A DNA stretch of 51,169 nt from Hysterium pulicare CBS 123377 (Eukaryota; Ascomycota; Dothideomycetes; Hysteriales; Hysteriaceae): the NCBI GenBank assembly GCA_000467715.1, contig AJFK01000357.1:1-51169 (forward strand). The letters are read 5' to 3'. The position numbers and the translations under genes are program-made. Position 1 is the first letter of the stretch, and the number at the start of each line of letters is the position of its first letter. The notes below the pieces were generated by a model, which made no database searches, was not told the origin of the DNA, and saw nothing but the letters and a program-made list of their open reading frames with translations. This document shows positions 33,572-43,700 of the stretch, piece by piece.

Positions 33572-35573
33572 TCAACCAACCCTTCGGACTTCCCCATCCT
33601 TACCTCTTACCTCCCCTTCCAAGAGAATCTCATGTCCATCTCCCTCCTTTACTAGTGTGGCCGCGCATGCCCCGATAACCGCTACACAAGCCATTGACCA
33701 CCAAGCTATCCCCACAATTCCAAGCTCTAGTCCCCTTCCAAAAAGCCATCCTCCCATAACTGGGCCGAACGTCCTGGTGAAAGAGGAGACGCTCTGCCCC
33801 AAGCCATGAACGGTGCCGAGGACGCTGGGGTGAGGGCAACAGTTGTTGATGAGGATGGCCGCTGCAGGTAAGGCAAAGGTTCGTGCAAACACTTGGATAG
33901 CTAGGATGATGGTTATTCCTATCCAAATAAATACACCAGAGACGCTAGCCGGTGGTTTCGTGGTTGACGGGATGAGGGATAGAAAGGGTGATAGCGCATA
34001 GGTGACTGGGAATAGCCACGTGAAGATGCGGTAGGAGCGCGCGGTTCCCAAGCGCCAGCTAAGGTGTGGATAGAGTAGCAGTTGGAGATTTATTCCAATG
34101 ACACCGAGGATGGCGAGCGCGAGACCGATCCGTGGCGGTGGGAGTGCTAGACCGCCGGTGAAATGGAAAGGGAGTTTTTGGACGTGGTGAGGAGGATGTG
34201 GGTGCTTAGGGTCGAAGCGTGGATTTGAAAGGTAAATGTACCAGAGACTGTTGAACGTCCCGACGTGCATGGCTAGAAGGCCGTGCGAAGTAAATGTCAA
34301 GAGGACATTGCGCGTCCAGATACGGCGGAAAGGGAGTTTCTGACGACGAATTGGTTTATCTGAGATACGTGTCTCGGGATGAGCGGACGTGGGGGTCTGT
34401 TGGAGCTCGAGGTCCATCGAGTTGCGGTCGTGAAAGAAATCGTCGGTTGGTAGAGAACTGTATTCGTGGGAGATATTTTGGCGTAATATCACTCTGCGGA
34501 TCCATTTGCCTATTCGTAGGCCGTAGTCCGGTTTGAGTTTGAGGTATTCGTGCGTCTCTTCTAGGAACAGGAAGACTCCCAGAGAGGAGGTTAGAAGGAA
34601 ACAAGCGCTCATAAGGTTTGGGAGTGCGTATGGGTATTTGATCATCCATTGTACTCCGTCCTTGCCTCCGAAGAAAGAACCAGCACCAAAGACGGACGGG
34701 TAGCTTCCTGCAGGATCAGCTAATAAACCACCTAGAGATCATGTTAGCGAGTGTTTATAAAGAGAAGCCTAGCGACCTACCAAGAATTGGGCCTATAATG
34801 ACTCCGATATTGAAGGTCATGGGCAGAATCAAAAAGGCTCTTGATTGGTACTTTTTCTCCTTGATGGTTTCCGAAATCATTGTTCGCATGACACCGATAT
34901 TACCATTCAACATGCCGCCCAAGCATCGAAAGAAGACCGCGGTGGCGAAATTTTTTGAAAAGCCAAATCCGAGAATTGAGAACATGGTGCCTAACAAGCC
35001 GAGCAACACTACTCTCTTTCTGCCACCCCATTCAGAGTCAGCAAATCTTCCCCACAGCATCGCCGTCAGAAATTGTGATGCCGGGAACGCAGACTGAATG
35101 ATGCCAGCTTGTGATGAAATCGTCGAGTCCGGAAGTTCAGGATTGAATGACTTCAGCTGGTAGTACAGGTATGAACCCAGCGATGTTTGTGTCAAAGGCT
35201 CAGAAAGCCTTGAGAGCATCAAGACGAGCAGTTGATCCTTTCGAGGAAGAGAACGCCATGATACAGGTTTTTCCTTCTTTGCTATAGGCGGTTGCTCATT
35301 CTCATCCACGTCAGTGAGAGCTGTAGCGGCTTGGAGATTGGTCTCCAGAAGGGGATGTTGGTCGTCTCGATCACCGTCATAGTAGGTGTCTTTACGCTTC
35401 TCTTCAATTGATACTCGAGAGGAAACTCCCAGATCACCGTCATTATTCTTGCTGAACAAGACAGTGTCCATGGAAGAAGCCTTTGAGCTACTCATGGATT
35501 TGGACAACTCAGAGCCCTCAGATGGCGCCGAAGGCCTTGCAAAGGTATTGCGTAATGCATTCTCAAATGGCAT
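33572..35573 (-). CDS. MFS transporter, ZIFL/YCR023C-like
   Basis: Exons 35573-34781 and 34731-33572, with a 49-nt intron (GTAGGT...CTCTAG), give 650 residues. A long Ser/Asp-rich cytosolic N-terminus (1-110) precedes the membrane part. Motif A is clear: GRFADSEWGGRKR after the second helix. FRCLGGMLNGNIGV follows in helix 4 and MISETIKEKKYQSRAF after it. These features are typical of the ZIF-like (ZIFL) MFS group that includes yeast YCR023C. The centre has a hydrophilic loop, and the second bundle runs from about residue 380. The substrate is unknown; plant ZIFL proteins move Zn chelators, organic acids or K+, but this cannot be transferred safely. It probably sits in the vacuolar or plasma membrane. 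The start is the first in-frame ATG. Confidence 0.88.
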
Positions 35574-36557
35574 CTGAGGTCGTTATTGAAAACAGGAGTA
35601 AATGATATCTGAGCAGAAGTCAAGTAGCAAAGCGTACAGGTAAATGCAAAGGTGTGAGTAGGTATTAATCAGTGAAGTGACTTATCAGTAAGAAGACAAG
35701 CGTAAGATCTGTGGGTATCTCTCGACAAGATAAAATGTTCTGCGATGCAGCAAAGACTCATCGGCCCGGTCATATCGAATCGATCATTGGTGTTTGTCTA
35801 CCGGGTTGATGCTTTTCACCTGCAGTGGTGCGAAGGAGTGCCGTTCCACCCGGCAGGAGGTGGGGAAGAACGCCACAACCAGAAGCTTTCGCCAACAGAT
35901 AGTCACCTTGGCGGTTCAAACACCAAGAAAGTATGACTGGAGCTCTCACAAGATTGAAGCCTACAGAGTGATGGACGTCAGATCTGGCGTTGAAACGTTG
36001 AACGCACGTTGAAGCGAGATAAATGAAAACTCTCCGCCCACCAGGTTCAGATCCAGGCCTGTGCGTTTTGACATGCCGACATCTCCGGGTCTGTTTCGGG
36101 CTAGACACTTTTGCAAGGGGTTTCTCAACACCCTTCCCGTCTCAATTGGAAATGATTTCTGCCTTGCATCCATGGCAGCCTGTCACACGAGCAACTTCCA
36201 TGGCAGCCATGCATACCCTACTGCTTGCTTTTCCAGCACCACCATGCTTTTGCCATGTGTGTGGCTAAGAAGGCATCCATTTTCTGGAATTGTTGAAACC
36301 GCATTTTCCGAAAGAGCAAGGTTTGCAAGCCGTGCCGATGATTTCATGAATTCGTAGCGGCATATCGAATTGTAGCGTCAAAGGTAGGCAGATACGCGGA
36401 TACATCCCAATCCCCTTGCATTCAGCGAGCTTCAAATTCGGATCTTAGTCGGTTACTTTACCACGATTTGTCGTTCGTATATTCTCATTTCATCTCAACA
36501 TGAATATATATATCTTGTTACAAAGCCTTGGACACTTCATCTCAACGAGATACCATC

Positions 36558-36626
36558 ATGGCCAAGGACGACTTGGCAAAGCTTAACCCAACTTATAAGG
36601 AGGGAAAGGAAGTAATCAGCGAGTAA
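36558..36626 (+). other. Possible 22-residue ORF or gene remnant
   Basis: ATG in the context CCATCATGGCC begins a 22-codon frame of protein-like composition (MAKDDLAKLNPTYKEGKE...) ending in TAA. The length is far too short to judge. It may be a remnant first exon, an upstream ORF or chance. No joined downstream exon could be found. Confidence 0.15.
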
Positions 36627-37100
36627 CTTATGCAGATTTATGGAATGATCTCTCGTATTGTATGCTTTGCGGATGAGGCTCAAAATGTGGATCAAGTTGG
36701 TAGCCCAAGATCATGGCTTGCAAGCGTCAGCCTTTCCTTCCCGTTCAAAACTAAACTTGTTCTATATATTGCTCCACAGGAAGGGTTTATCTGCCCACCT
36801 TTGAAGAACTCTGCATCCAACATATGTCTCAATAACCTGGTACTTACGAAAGGACCACTGACCAGCTCGACCACGGTTGCAGTGGACAGGATCGCCAAGG
36901 CCTAGATGTCATTCTCACCTTCCAATAAGCAATATCTAGATATCTAAAAGAGATCTGCCTTCAGCTTAGCCAGTAGAACTGATGCGTGGATGAGAAGGGA
37001 AATATCTACTTATGCTTCGTCTACAAAAAACGGAGATACTTGATGCCATTCGAAGCAAATTACGTTCGACACATGAAGAGGGCCACCATATCAACTTAAT

Positions 37101-37139
37101 CATAAGACAGACGAAATACGCTCATAAGACAGACGAAAT
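37101..37139. repeat. 17-nt direct repeat, 5-nt spacer
   Basis: CATAAGACAGACGAAAT occurs at 37101-37117 and again at 37123-37139, about 370 nt upstream of the DHA1-like transporter. It could be a local duplication or a paired binding site. Confidence 0.75.
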
Positions 37140-37426
37140 CTTGCGAAATATTGCATGGTGTCCCTCAAGTCGGCGGACTCGGAGACCGAACTCGCAACGC
37201 GCCATTCCCTCCGCTATCTCCATACCCAAACCTACGCAGCCATCCCTCAACATGCGCGGGACCGCCCGTTTCCCCATGCCGTTGGTTGCGCGAATAATGA
37301 CAAACCAGGCTGGCTCGCGCCTCCAGGTGCCGAATTCCGTGCTACAGTTCCCGGTAATATTTTTTATAATGCCGTCAAGGATATTTTTGAACTTCGACAT
37401 CAATCCTTTGTTTCGTTCTTTCATTT

Positions 37427-37460
37427 TTATCTATGATATTCTTATCTATGATATTCTTAT
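37427..37460. repeat. 15-nt AT-rich tandem repeat
   Basis: The unit TTATCTATGATATTC is present twice in perfect tandem with a four-base partial third copy. It ends 50 nt before the transporter ATG, so it lies in the leader or core promoter. The GATA and TATC cores inside it recall GATA-factor sites, which is only a suggestion. Confidence 0.75.
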
Positions 37461-37509
37461 TATTTGATATTTTTGTTCTGGAAAAGTAGCTGGCTTCAGA
37501 GGAAATTAA

Positions 37510-39147
37510 ATGTCAAGACTCACGTCTCCCGCTTCCTCGGTAGTTTCGAAGGAGGTGGAAGAGGGTTTACAACAGGAAGCAAAGGAGCAAGATCATGACG
37601 TCGAGAGGCAAACCCAACCGCAAGCACAACAAGACCTCGAAAAGCAACAAAAACAAGAATCAGAAGAGTATCTCGTGAGATTCGATCCCAACGGCGATCC
37701 TAGGAATCCAAAAGACTGGAAATTCGGCTACAAGTTCTTTGTCACGTTTCAATTATGCCTGTTAGCATTCGCCGCGAGTCTGGGATCGAGTATCACAGCG
37801 CCAGCCGAGAACGCGATTGCGAAGTATGCGGGTGTCAGCCATGAGGCTACTGTGTTAACTGTATCGTTATATATGTGAGCTCAATTCCCCCTTCCCGTCA
37901 ATTTCAAATTGAATTCGATACTGATAGTCATAAGTATTGGCTTCGCACTCGGTCCCCTCTGCTGGGGTCCAATCTCCGAAATCCATGGTCGCAAATTGAG
38001 TTTGCTCCCGGCCATGTTCTGTCTCGGTCTCTTCTCCATCGGCACCGCTGTAAGCAAGAATGCAGCTTCCATCTTCATAACGCGCTTCTTCGGTGGTGTT
38101 TTTGGCTCTGCGCCCGTAAGCAATGTCGCCGCTGCCCTGGGTGATATATGGCAACCTCGAGCTCGAGGCACCGCAATGGCGCTCTATGCCGTTATGGTTG
38201 TTGGAGGACCGACGTTCGGGCCAGTTATTGGGAGTAGTTTGGTGGTGAATGAGAAGCTGGGCTGGCGGTGGACGGAGTATATCGAGGCCATTGTGGTGTT
38301 TGTTGTTTTTGCACTGACGCTGTTGTGCCTTCCGGAACTCTATGCGCCTGTGATTTTGAAGAAGAAGGCTAAAGAAATGAGGAAGGAGACGGGGAATGAA
38401 GCGTACTTCCATCCTCACGAGAACTTAAAGTTGGACTTTAAGAGCGTGGTGACGAAACATTTTACTAGGCCGATAAACATGCTGGTTACAGAGCCAATGG
38501 TAACTTGTATAGCCATATACGCTTCCTTCGCTTATGGCCTCCTTTACCTTACCCTTGAGGTATTCCCCATCGTCTACGAGGAAGAACGAGGATACAAACC
38601 CGTCGTAGCCTCCCTCCCTTTTCTAGGCCTCTTCATCGGCATCTTAGCCGCTGTTGGCATTAACCTAGGCAACGAACCACATTACGCTCGGAGCTTAAAA
38701 GCCTCAAAGGGTCGACCTGTCCCTGAAGCTCGACTCCCTCCCATGATAGTAGGAAGCATACTGTTTCCTATCGGTCTATTCTGGTTCGGTTGGACAGCAA
38801 ACCCAAAATACCACTGGGCTGTTCCGACTGTAGCGACAGGCTTTATCGGCGGTGGCTTCAATCTCATTTTCCAGCAATGTATAAACTTTTTGGTGGATAC
38901 GTATGGCTTGTATGCGGCGAGTGCTACGTCTGCCAATACGTTTCTGAGGAGTTTCATGGCGGCGGGGTTGCCGTTGGCTGCTGGGCCTATGTTTCATAAT
39001 CTGGGAGTTGGGCCTGCGATGTCGATATTGGGAGGGATTGCTGTGGCTGCTATACCGGTGCCGTTGCTGTTTTTGAGGTATGGAGTGCAGTTGAGGAAGA
39101 GATCTAGGTTTGCGCCTATGCATGAGGACTGGGGAGATAACCAGTAG
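37510..39147 (+). CDS. MFS transporter, DHA1 (polyamine/drug) type
   Basis: Exons 37510-37874 and 37935-39147 with a 60-nt intron give 525 residues. The Glu/Gln-rich cytosolic N-terminus ends in DPNGDPRNPKDWKFGYKFF, the conserved NPxxW entry to helix 1 in fungal DHA1 proteins. Splicing gives SLYIIGFALGPLCWGPISE, followed by motif A as EIHGRKLSLL. GDIWQPRARGTAMALYAV and GPTFGPVIGSSLV give the antiporter motif C region. LPELYAPVILKKKAK marks the central loop and YGLLYLTLEVFPIVY helix 7. Members export drugs, polyamines or small metabolites in exchange for protons at the plasma membrane. The substrate cannot be told from sequence. No biosynthetic cluster is visible next to it. Confidence 0.92.
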
Positions 39148-39548
39148 GGTTTGATTGAAACGTCTTACCCTCCTCCTCAGATTAAGAGTGAAGATAATGT
39201 GCTTGAAGGAGAAATTCTCACGGACGAGAAAGCTCTTTCAAACCTGTCCCAGCGTCCGAAATGCCTGGGTATACCGCGCTGACCTTGCAATTGAGAGGTG
39301 TGCCCAGTGCTTGTTTAAACAACCTAGAGTCCGTCTTAAGCTTAGGTAATAGGGGTACTCTTCCTTACAATAAGCAGCTAGGTGAAAGGTAGCAGGCTGC
39401 AGTTGTGGTTGCGTTGGTGATGTTAAAGTTTTCACCGCCATTGACCAAAATCCAAAACACCAACTTCCCACCAAACCAACTCTCCGTGCCCAACCACTCA
39501 CAGACTACACACCTACTACGTACCTCCATCAAGACTACATCATCCAAA
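39148..39548. other. Intergenic, C/A-rich leader at its end
   Basis: 3' region of the transporter, then a presumed promoter. The last 100 bases (from about 39440) are C/A-rich and end in CCAAAATG at the small membrane protein. Confidence 0.5.
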
Positions 39549-39740
39549 ATGCTCTACAAATACACCATCATCGTCATCATCATCATCTTCCTGGCGATCA
39601 TTGCTGTCTGCTCTCTGCTGGGCTATTTTTGGATCCAATGGCTGAAAAAGAACCGACACGCCCTCATAACAACGACTACAACATCAGAAGGGACCCAGAG
39701 ACAGGGTATCCGGCTGGAACCTATCGCGAGAGCAGTCTAG
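39549..39740 (+). CDS. Small single-pass membrane protein (63 residues)
   Basis: ATG at 39549 in a good context (CATCCAAAATGC) after a C/A-rich leader, stop at 39738-39740. The product has MLYKY, one hydrophobic helix (residues about 6-30, mostly Ile), then WIQWLKKNRH and a Thr-rich basic tail. The positive residues after the helix suggest the C-terminus faces the cytosol. The frame is open further upstream to 39405, but that part is leader-like. No family is recognised. It could be a regulatory microprotein of a membrane complex, though nothing here shows a partner. Confidence 0.55.
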   Translation: MLYKYTIIVIIIIFLAIIAVCSLLGYFWIQWLKKNRHALITTTTTSEGTQRQGIRLEPIARAV

Positions 39741-40769
39741 AGGATAGAGAGAGATGGAGTCGTCTGGAGGAACACCCCTATTGGAGAGTTGAGAGAGAGT
39801 ATGTTGTTGTTTGCGGACAATGAGGTAAGAGACTCTTTACCCTTTATACAAACCCTTGCAAATGCGACTGCCTAGCTCAGTCTTCTTGTGCTTGTTCCAA
39901 TACTGACTTCAAAGGTTTAGACTCCACCTTCCTCGACTTGCGGACGACCCCAGTATCGACCTCTGCACCACGTCCAAAAAGCCTCCGACCAACATAATCC
40001 TGAGCACCCCTATCCCTTTTCTTGTTTTCTGTTTTGTGGTCTTGGTCTGTTGTTATATTGGTGAAGCTGTGTCACAGGGCTGTTTTCAAATGCAGGGGCT
40101 GTGAAGGGAACGGATTTGTTGCTGTGTTGATTTGAAAAAGGAAACCTTGGCTGTGGAAAATGAAATTCGAGACGGACATGAATGATTCAGTCTTGACAAT
40201 GATTGAAGTTATAGCAGACTAGGGGCTAATTGACGGGAGGTGGACTGTATGTTGACTTACTCATATCCCCTGCTGAAACCATTGCCACGGAGGATCGAGA
40301 TGATGATAGCAATGCATGCCAAATGACAGACAACAGCCTATGCAGGGCCTTCTCCTTATTGCATCGGATGAAGTCTCTTGTCGTGAATGTGACAGCGCAT
40401 CGGCTGCACTCTCGTCCACTGCGCTATGCCGTGGTGGAGGACAGCAAATGGCAAGCAGACAGTTCAGCACACGGAGCGGTAGATAGTGTGGGGAGTCGGG
40501 GGTGTTATGTGGCTCATTGGCCCTGCAGATGCAGCATGATAGCGCGCCCGAAAAGCCGGCCCTGAGGCTTGCTTTCGTGTACCAATCCCAGAGCTCTGCT
40601 GCTGCTGCCCCGCGAAAGCGTCAGGGCGTGCCTTCCTCGTGTCGACGCAACACCAACTTTTTCTCCATCATCATCCACCACACCGCACCCCCCTCAACGT
40701 TGATAAGTCTCAACAGCCACCCTCTGGCAACATAGCTCTGGGAGCTGGGTGTGCCAGAGATCTATCAAC
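39741..40769. other. Intergenic, promoter of the coiled-coil gene
   Basis: About 1 kb without a supported gene. The part from 40600 is C/A-rich and leads to the ATG at 40770. Confidence 0.5.
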
Positions 40770-43700
40770 ATGGCCGACGATACCTCTCACCTACCGCCCG
40801 TCGCCGAGGGCAGCGAAGCTACCCCTTCTGCAACCGCTGAAGCTTCACCACAGTCTTCAGCACCTCCAGCTACCACGTCCACACCGAAGAAGAAGATGGC
40901 TCCATCCACTTCTTCGGCTGCATCGAAGGCAGATCATGCACCTCCGCGACGTCCATTAGGTAGTTCGACAGTGACAACGAGTGCCGCTGCAAAGCGAGCA
41001 CCTGGTGCAACTCGACCCTCGACGACCACCACGAAACCTCTCACCTCTTCGGCAAGTCGCACATCTACAACAGGATCGAGTCTGAATAAGCCCCCTACAC
41101 GTCCTGCTCCAGGTACAACGGCCAGACGCACTGGGCTCGCATCCAGCAAGGCAGGTGCTTCGGACCATGAACACGATCTCTCTTCTCTCACCTCCGGAGA
41201 TGAGAACAAGAAACCTAGCACGCCTGCATCGGCTCGGAGGACAACAATGTCATCAACTGGAGCGACGAGATCTTCGCCTGGAAAACCTTCCGCTGCTGAG
41301 AGACGTTCGACTTTGGCTTCCTCAAGCACGTCGGTAGCACCAAAGAGACCTACGATGACGTCGCGGACAAGCACCGACACATCGATTCGAGGAGCAAACT
41401 CTCGAGCATCACTTGCATCCTCGACTCGATCGACGGCGACGCGCCCCACAACTTCAAGCAGGACTGCTGCACCCACTGCGGCGAAGACGACTTCAGGACA
41501 TGCCAAGAAACTGTCTGTGCCATCCGTCGCTAACGCTAAAGCTTCCAGTGCTGCGAGAACCGAGGAAGAGTATGTTGCTATGGCGTATATCTTTTGTCTG
41601 TTTGTTGAGGCGTAGCTAACTGAGCATCTACTAGACCGCCCGCTGTCGAGACTTCTCCTCGCAAGGACAAGGTTCACCTAAAAGAGAAAGCTGTATCCGA
41701 TGCCGAAGTCGATTTACGGAAAGCACCCTTTTCGCCCACAAAACTTGGATCTTCTCCCGCGAAAGAGGTAGCGAGGCCCGATACTGCTCCAACTAAACCC
41801 GTAACGGATGCTGAGTTGGAATCGAAGAGAACGAGCGTAGACATCATGCACGACTTTTTCAAAGAGACCAATGCTAGGGAGCAGTTGAAAGAGGAGCGGG
41901 ATGACCTTGCCAGAGAAGTCGAAAAGATTTCCAGTGAGAAGATCAAGCTCAAGAAGCAACTGGCCGATTTGCAAAGCGTTACGGATGACAAAGATAAATT
42001 GTTAGCTGAGATGCGAAGCTCCTCTGACACTTCTAAAGCAGAGCAAGCGTCTCTAGTCGGTCAATTGGAAACCAAGTTTGCAGCTGAAGCCAAAGATCTT
42101 CGCGAAGAGAAAGATAAGCTCGAGCAAAAACTCGCGGATGCCGAGGCCAAAAAGAAAGAAGTAAGTCATGCTGTTGTAGCAGAAGCGGAGCATGCTACTG
42201 AGCTTCAACAGGTGCTTGATCAATTGTCCGCGGAACTTGAGCAGAAAGATAAGGAATGGAGCAGCGAGAAGAAGGGTTATAAGCAAAAGCAGCTTGAACA
42301 CCAAAAGCTTATCGATGCGTTGAAGAAAGAGAAGGATGAGCTTACTATCAAAGTAGAAGAGGGCACCCAGTGGCAGCGAGTTATTGATGAGCTACAGAAT
42401 AAGCTTGCTCAGCTTGAGCAGACCCGTACCGACGAACTCCGCCAGAGGAATGAAAAGATCGAAGAATCGGCCCGCTTACATGAGAATATGAATGCCGATT
42501 TGACTGCGGCACGTCGGCAACACCAGGAGGCGCTCGAAGAAGCCACAAAAGCCCACGAAGCAAAGGCACTAGAGTCCTCACAGATCGTTAATAGCCTTCA
42601 GGACAAGATCGAGTCTTTGCATCAGGAGCACACCGACAAGCTCCGAGAGAGGGATGAGGCTATCGAGTCTCAAGCTCAAGCCCTTAAAGAATTGCGTGAG
42701 CAGACTGATGTCCTCCAAGGCCGTTCCGAGCAGGCCCTTGAAGATCTACAGAAGGAGCGCGAGGCGCATATCTCAAGCCTCAAGGAAAAGACTGAGGAGC
42801 TTCAACGAACTCACGACGAGGCACTCCAGGCTAAAGAATCTGAAGTCGCTGACCATCTCGAAGCCATCAACAGCCTCCAAGATAAAATACAATCCTTGCA
42901 GCAAGAAGGTACCGACGGAAATAAGGTCGTTGAAGAGATGCGTAAACAGGTCGAAGAATTGTCGCTATCCCATAGTGAAGCTATGAAACTCAAGACGGAA
43001 GAGAATGAAGAGCTTTTGAAACAGCTTCATGCGATGAATGACCAGTTGGCCTCCGACTCCGCCGAGTTCGAGAAGACGAAAGATGAGCATGAAGGTATGA
43101 GGAAGACGCTAGAGACCCTTGAACAGAGTACTCTGCAGCAGGAGCAGCAACACTCAGCCACCTTGTCTAAAGTCAAAGCCGACCTTGATGACATGAAGCA
43201 GAAGGCAGACGCTTTGAAGTCTGAGCTTGAAACTTTGCACGAGAAGCATCGTCAAGATTTACGCACTATTGGCGAGGACCATGATGCCGAGATCGAGTCC
43301 CTCCGAGCTAACCTAGAAGGTGATGCGAAACAACGTCTTGACGAATTGCAGTCCAAATACGACTCCCATCTTGAGGAGAAGAAGGAGATCAGCGAAAAGC
43401 ATGATGCCCTCTTGGCGGAGAAGTCTACTCTCATCAATACCCTCACCCAAGAGATCGAATCGTTAAGGGAAAAGTCGAATGAGACGTCCCAAAATCTTGA
43501 AGAAAGCTTGGAGAAGCATGAACAGCTGCTGGCTGAGAAGTCGACCGCTGAGGAAGCCCACGCTACTTCCACAAGACTTATTACCGATCTGCAAGCTAGA
43601 CACGACAGTCTTCTGGAGGAAAAGACCGCCGCGGAAGATGCCCACGCCGACGCCATTGCAGCTATCAAGGCAAATTCTGATGCTGCTTCTAAAGTCCTGA

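Larger units (their letters stand above)
35574..37509. other. Intergenic region between two divergent MFS genes
   Basis: About 1.9 kb holding both promoters. It contains a 22-residue open frame at 36558-36626 with a good ATG context, a near-tandem 17-nt repeat at 37101-37139, and a 15-nt tandem repeat at 37427-37460 close to the downstream start. Nothing else is recognised. Confidence 0.5.

Noticed and set aside
36035-36065. GGTTCAGATCC resembling a tRNA B box
   Set aside because: No matching A box at the right distance and no cloverleaf arms could be drawn.
40934-41677. 247-codon minus-strand frame
   Set aside because: It is antisense to the Ser/Thr/Ala-rich first exon of the coiled-coil gene; the codon bias of that exon keeps the opposite strand open.
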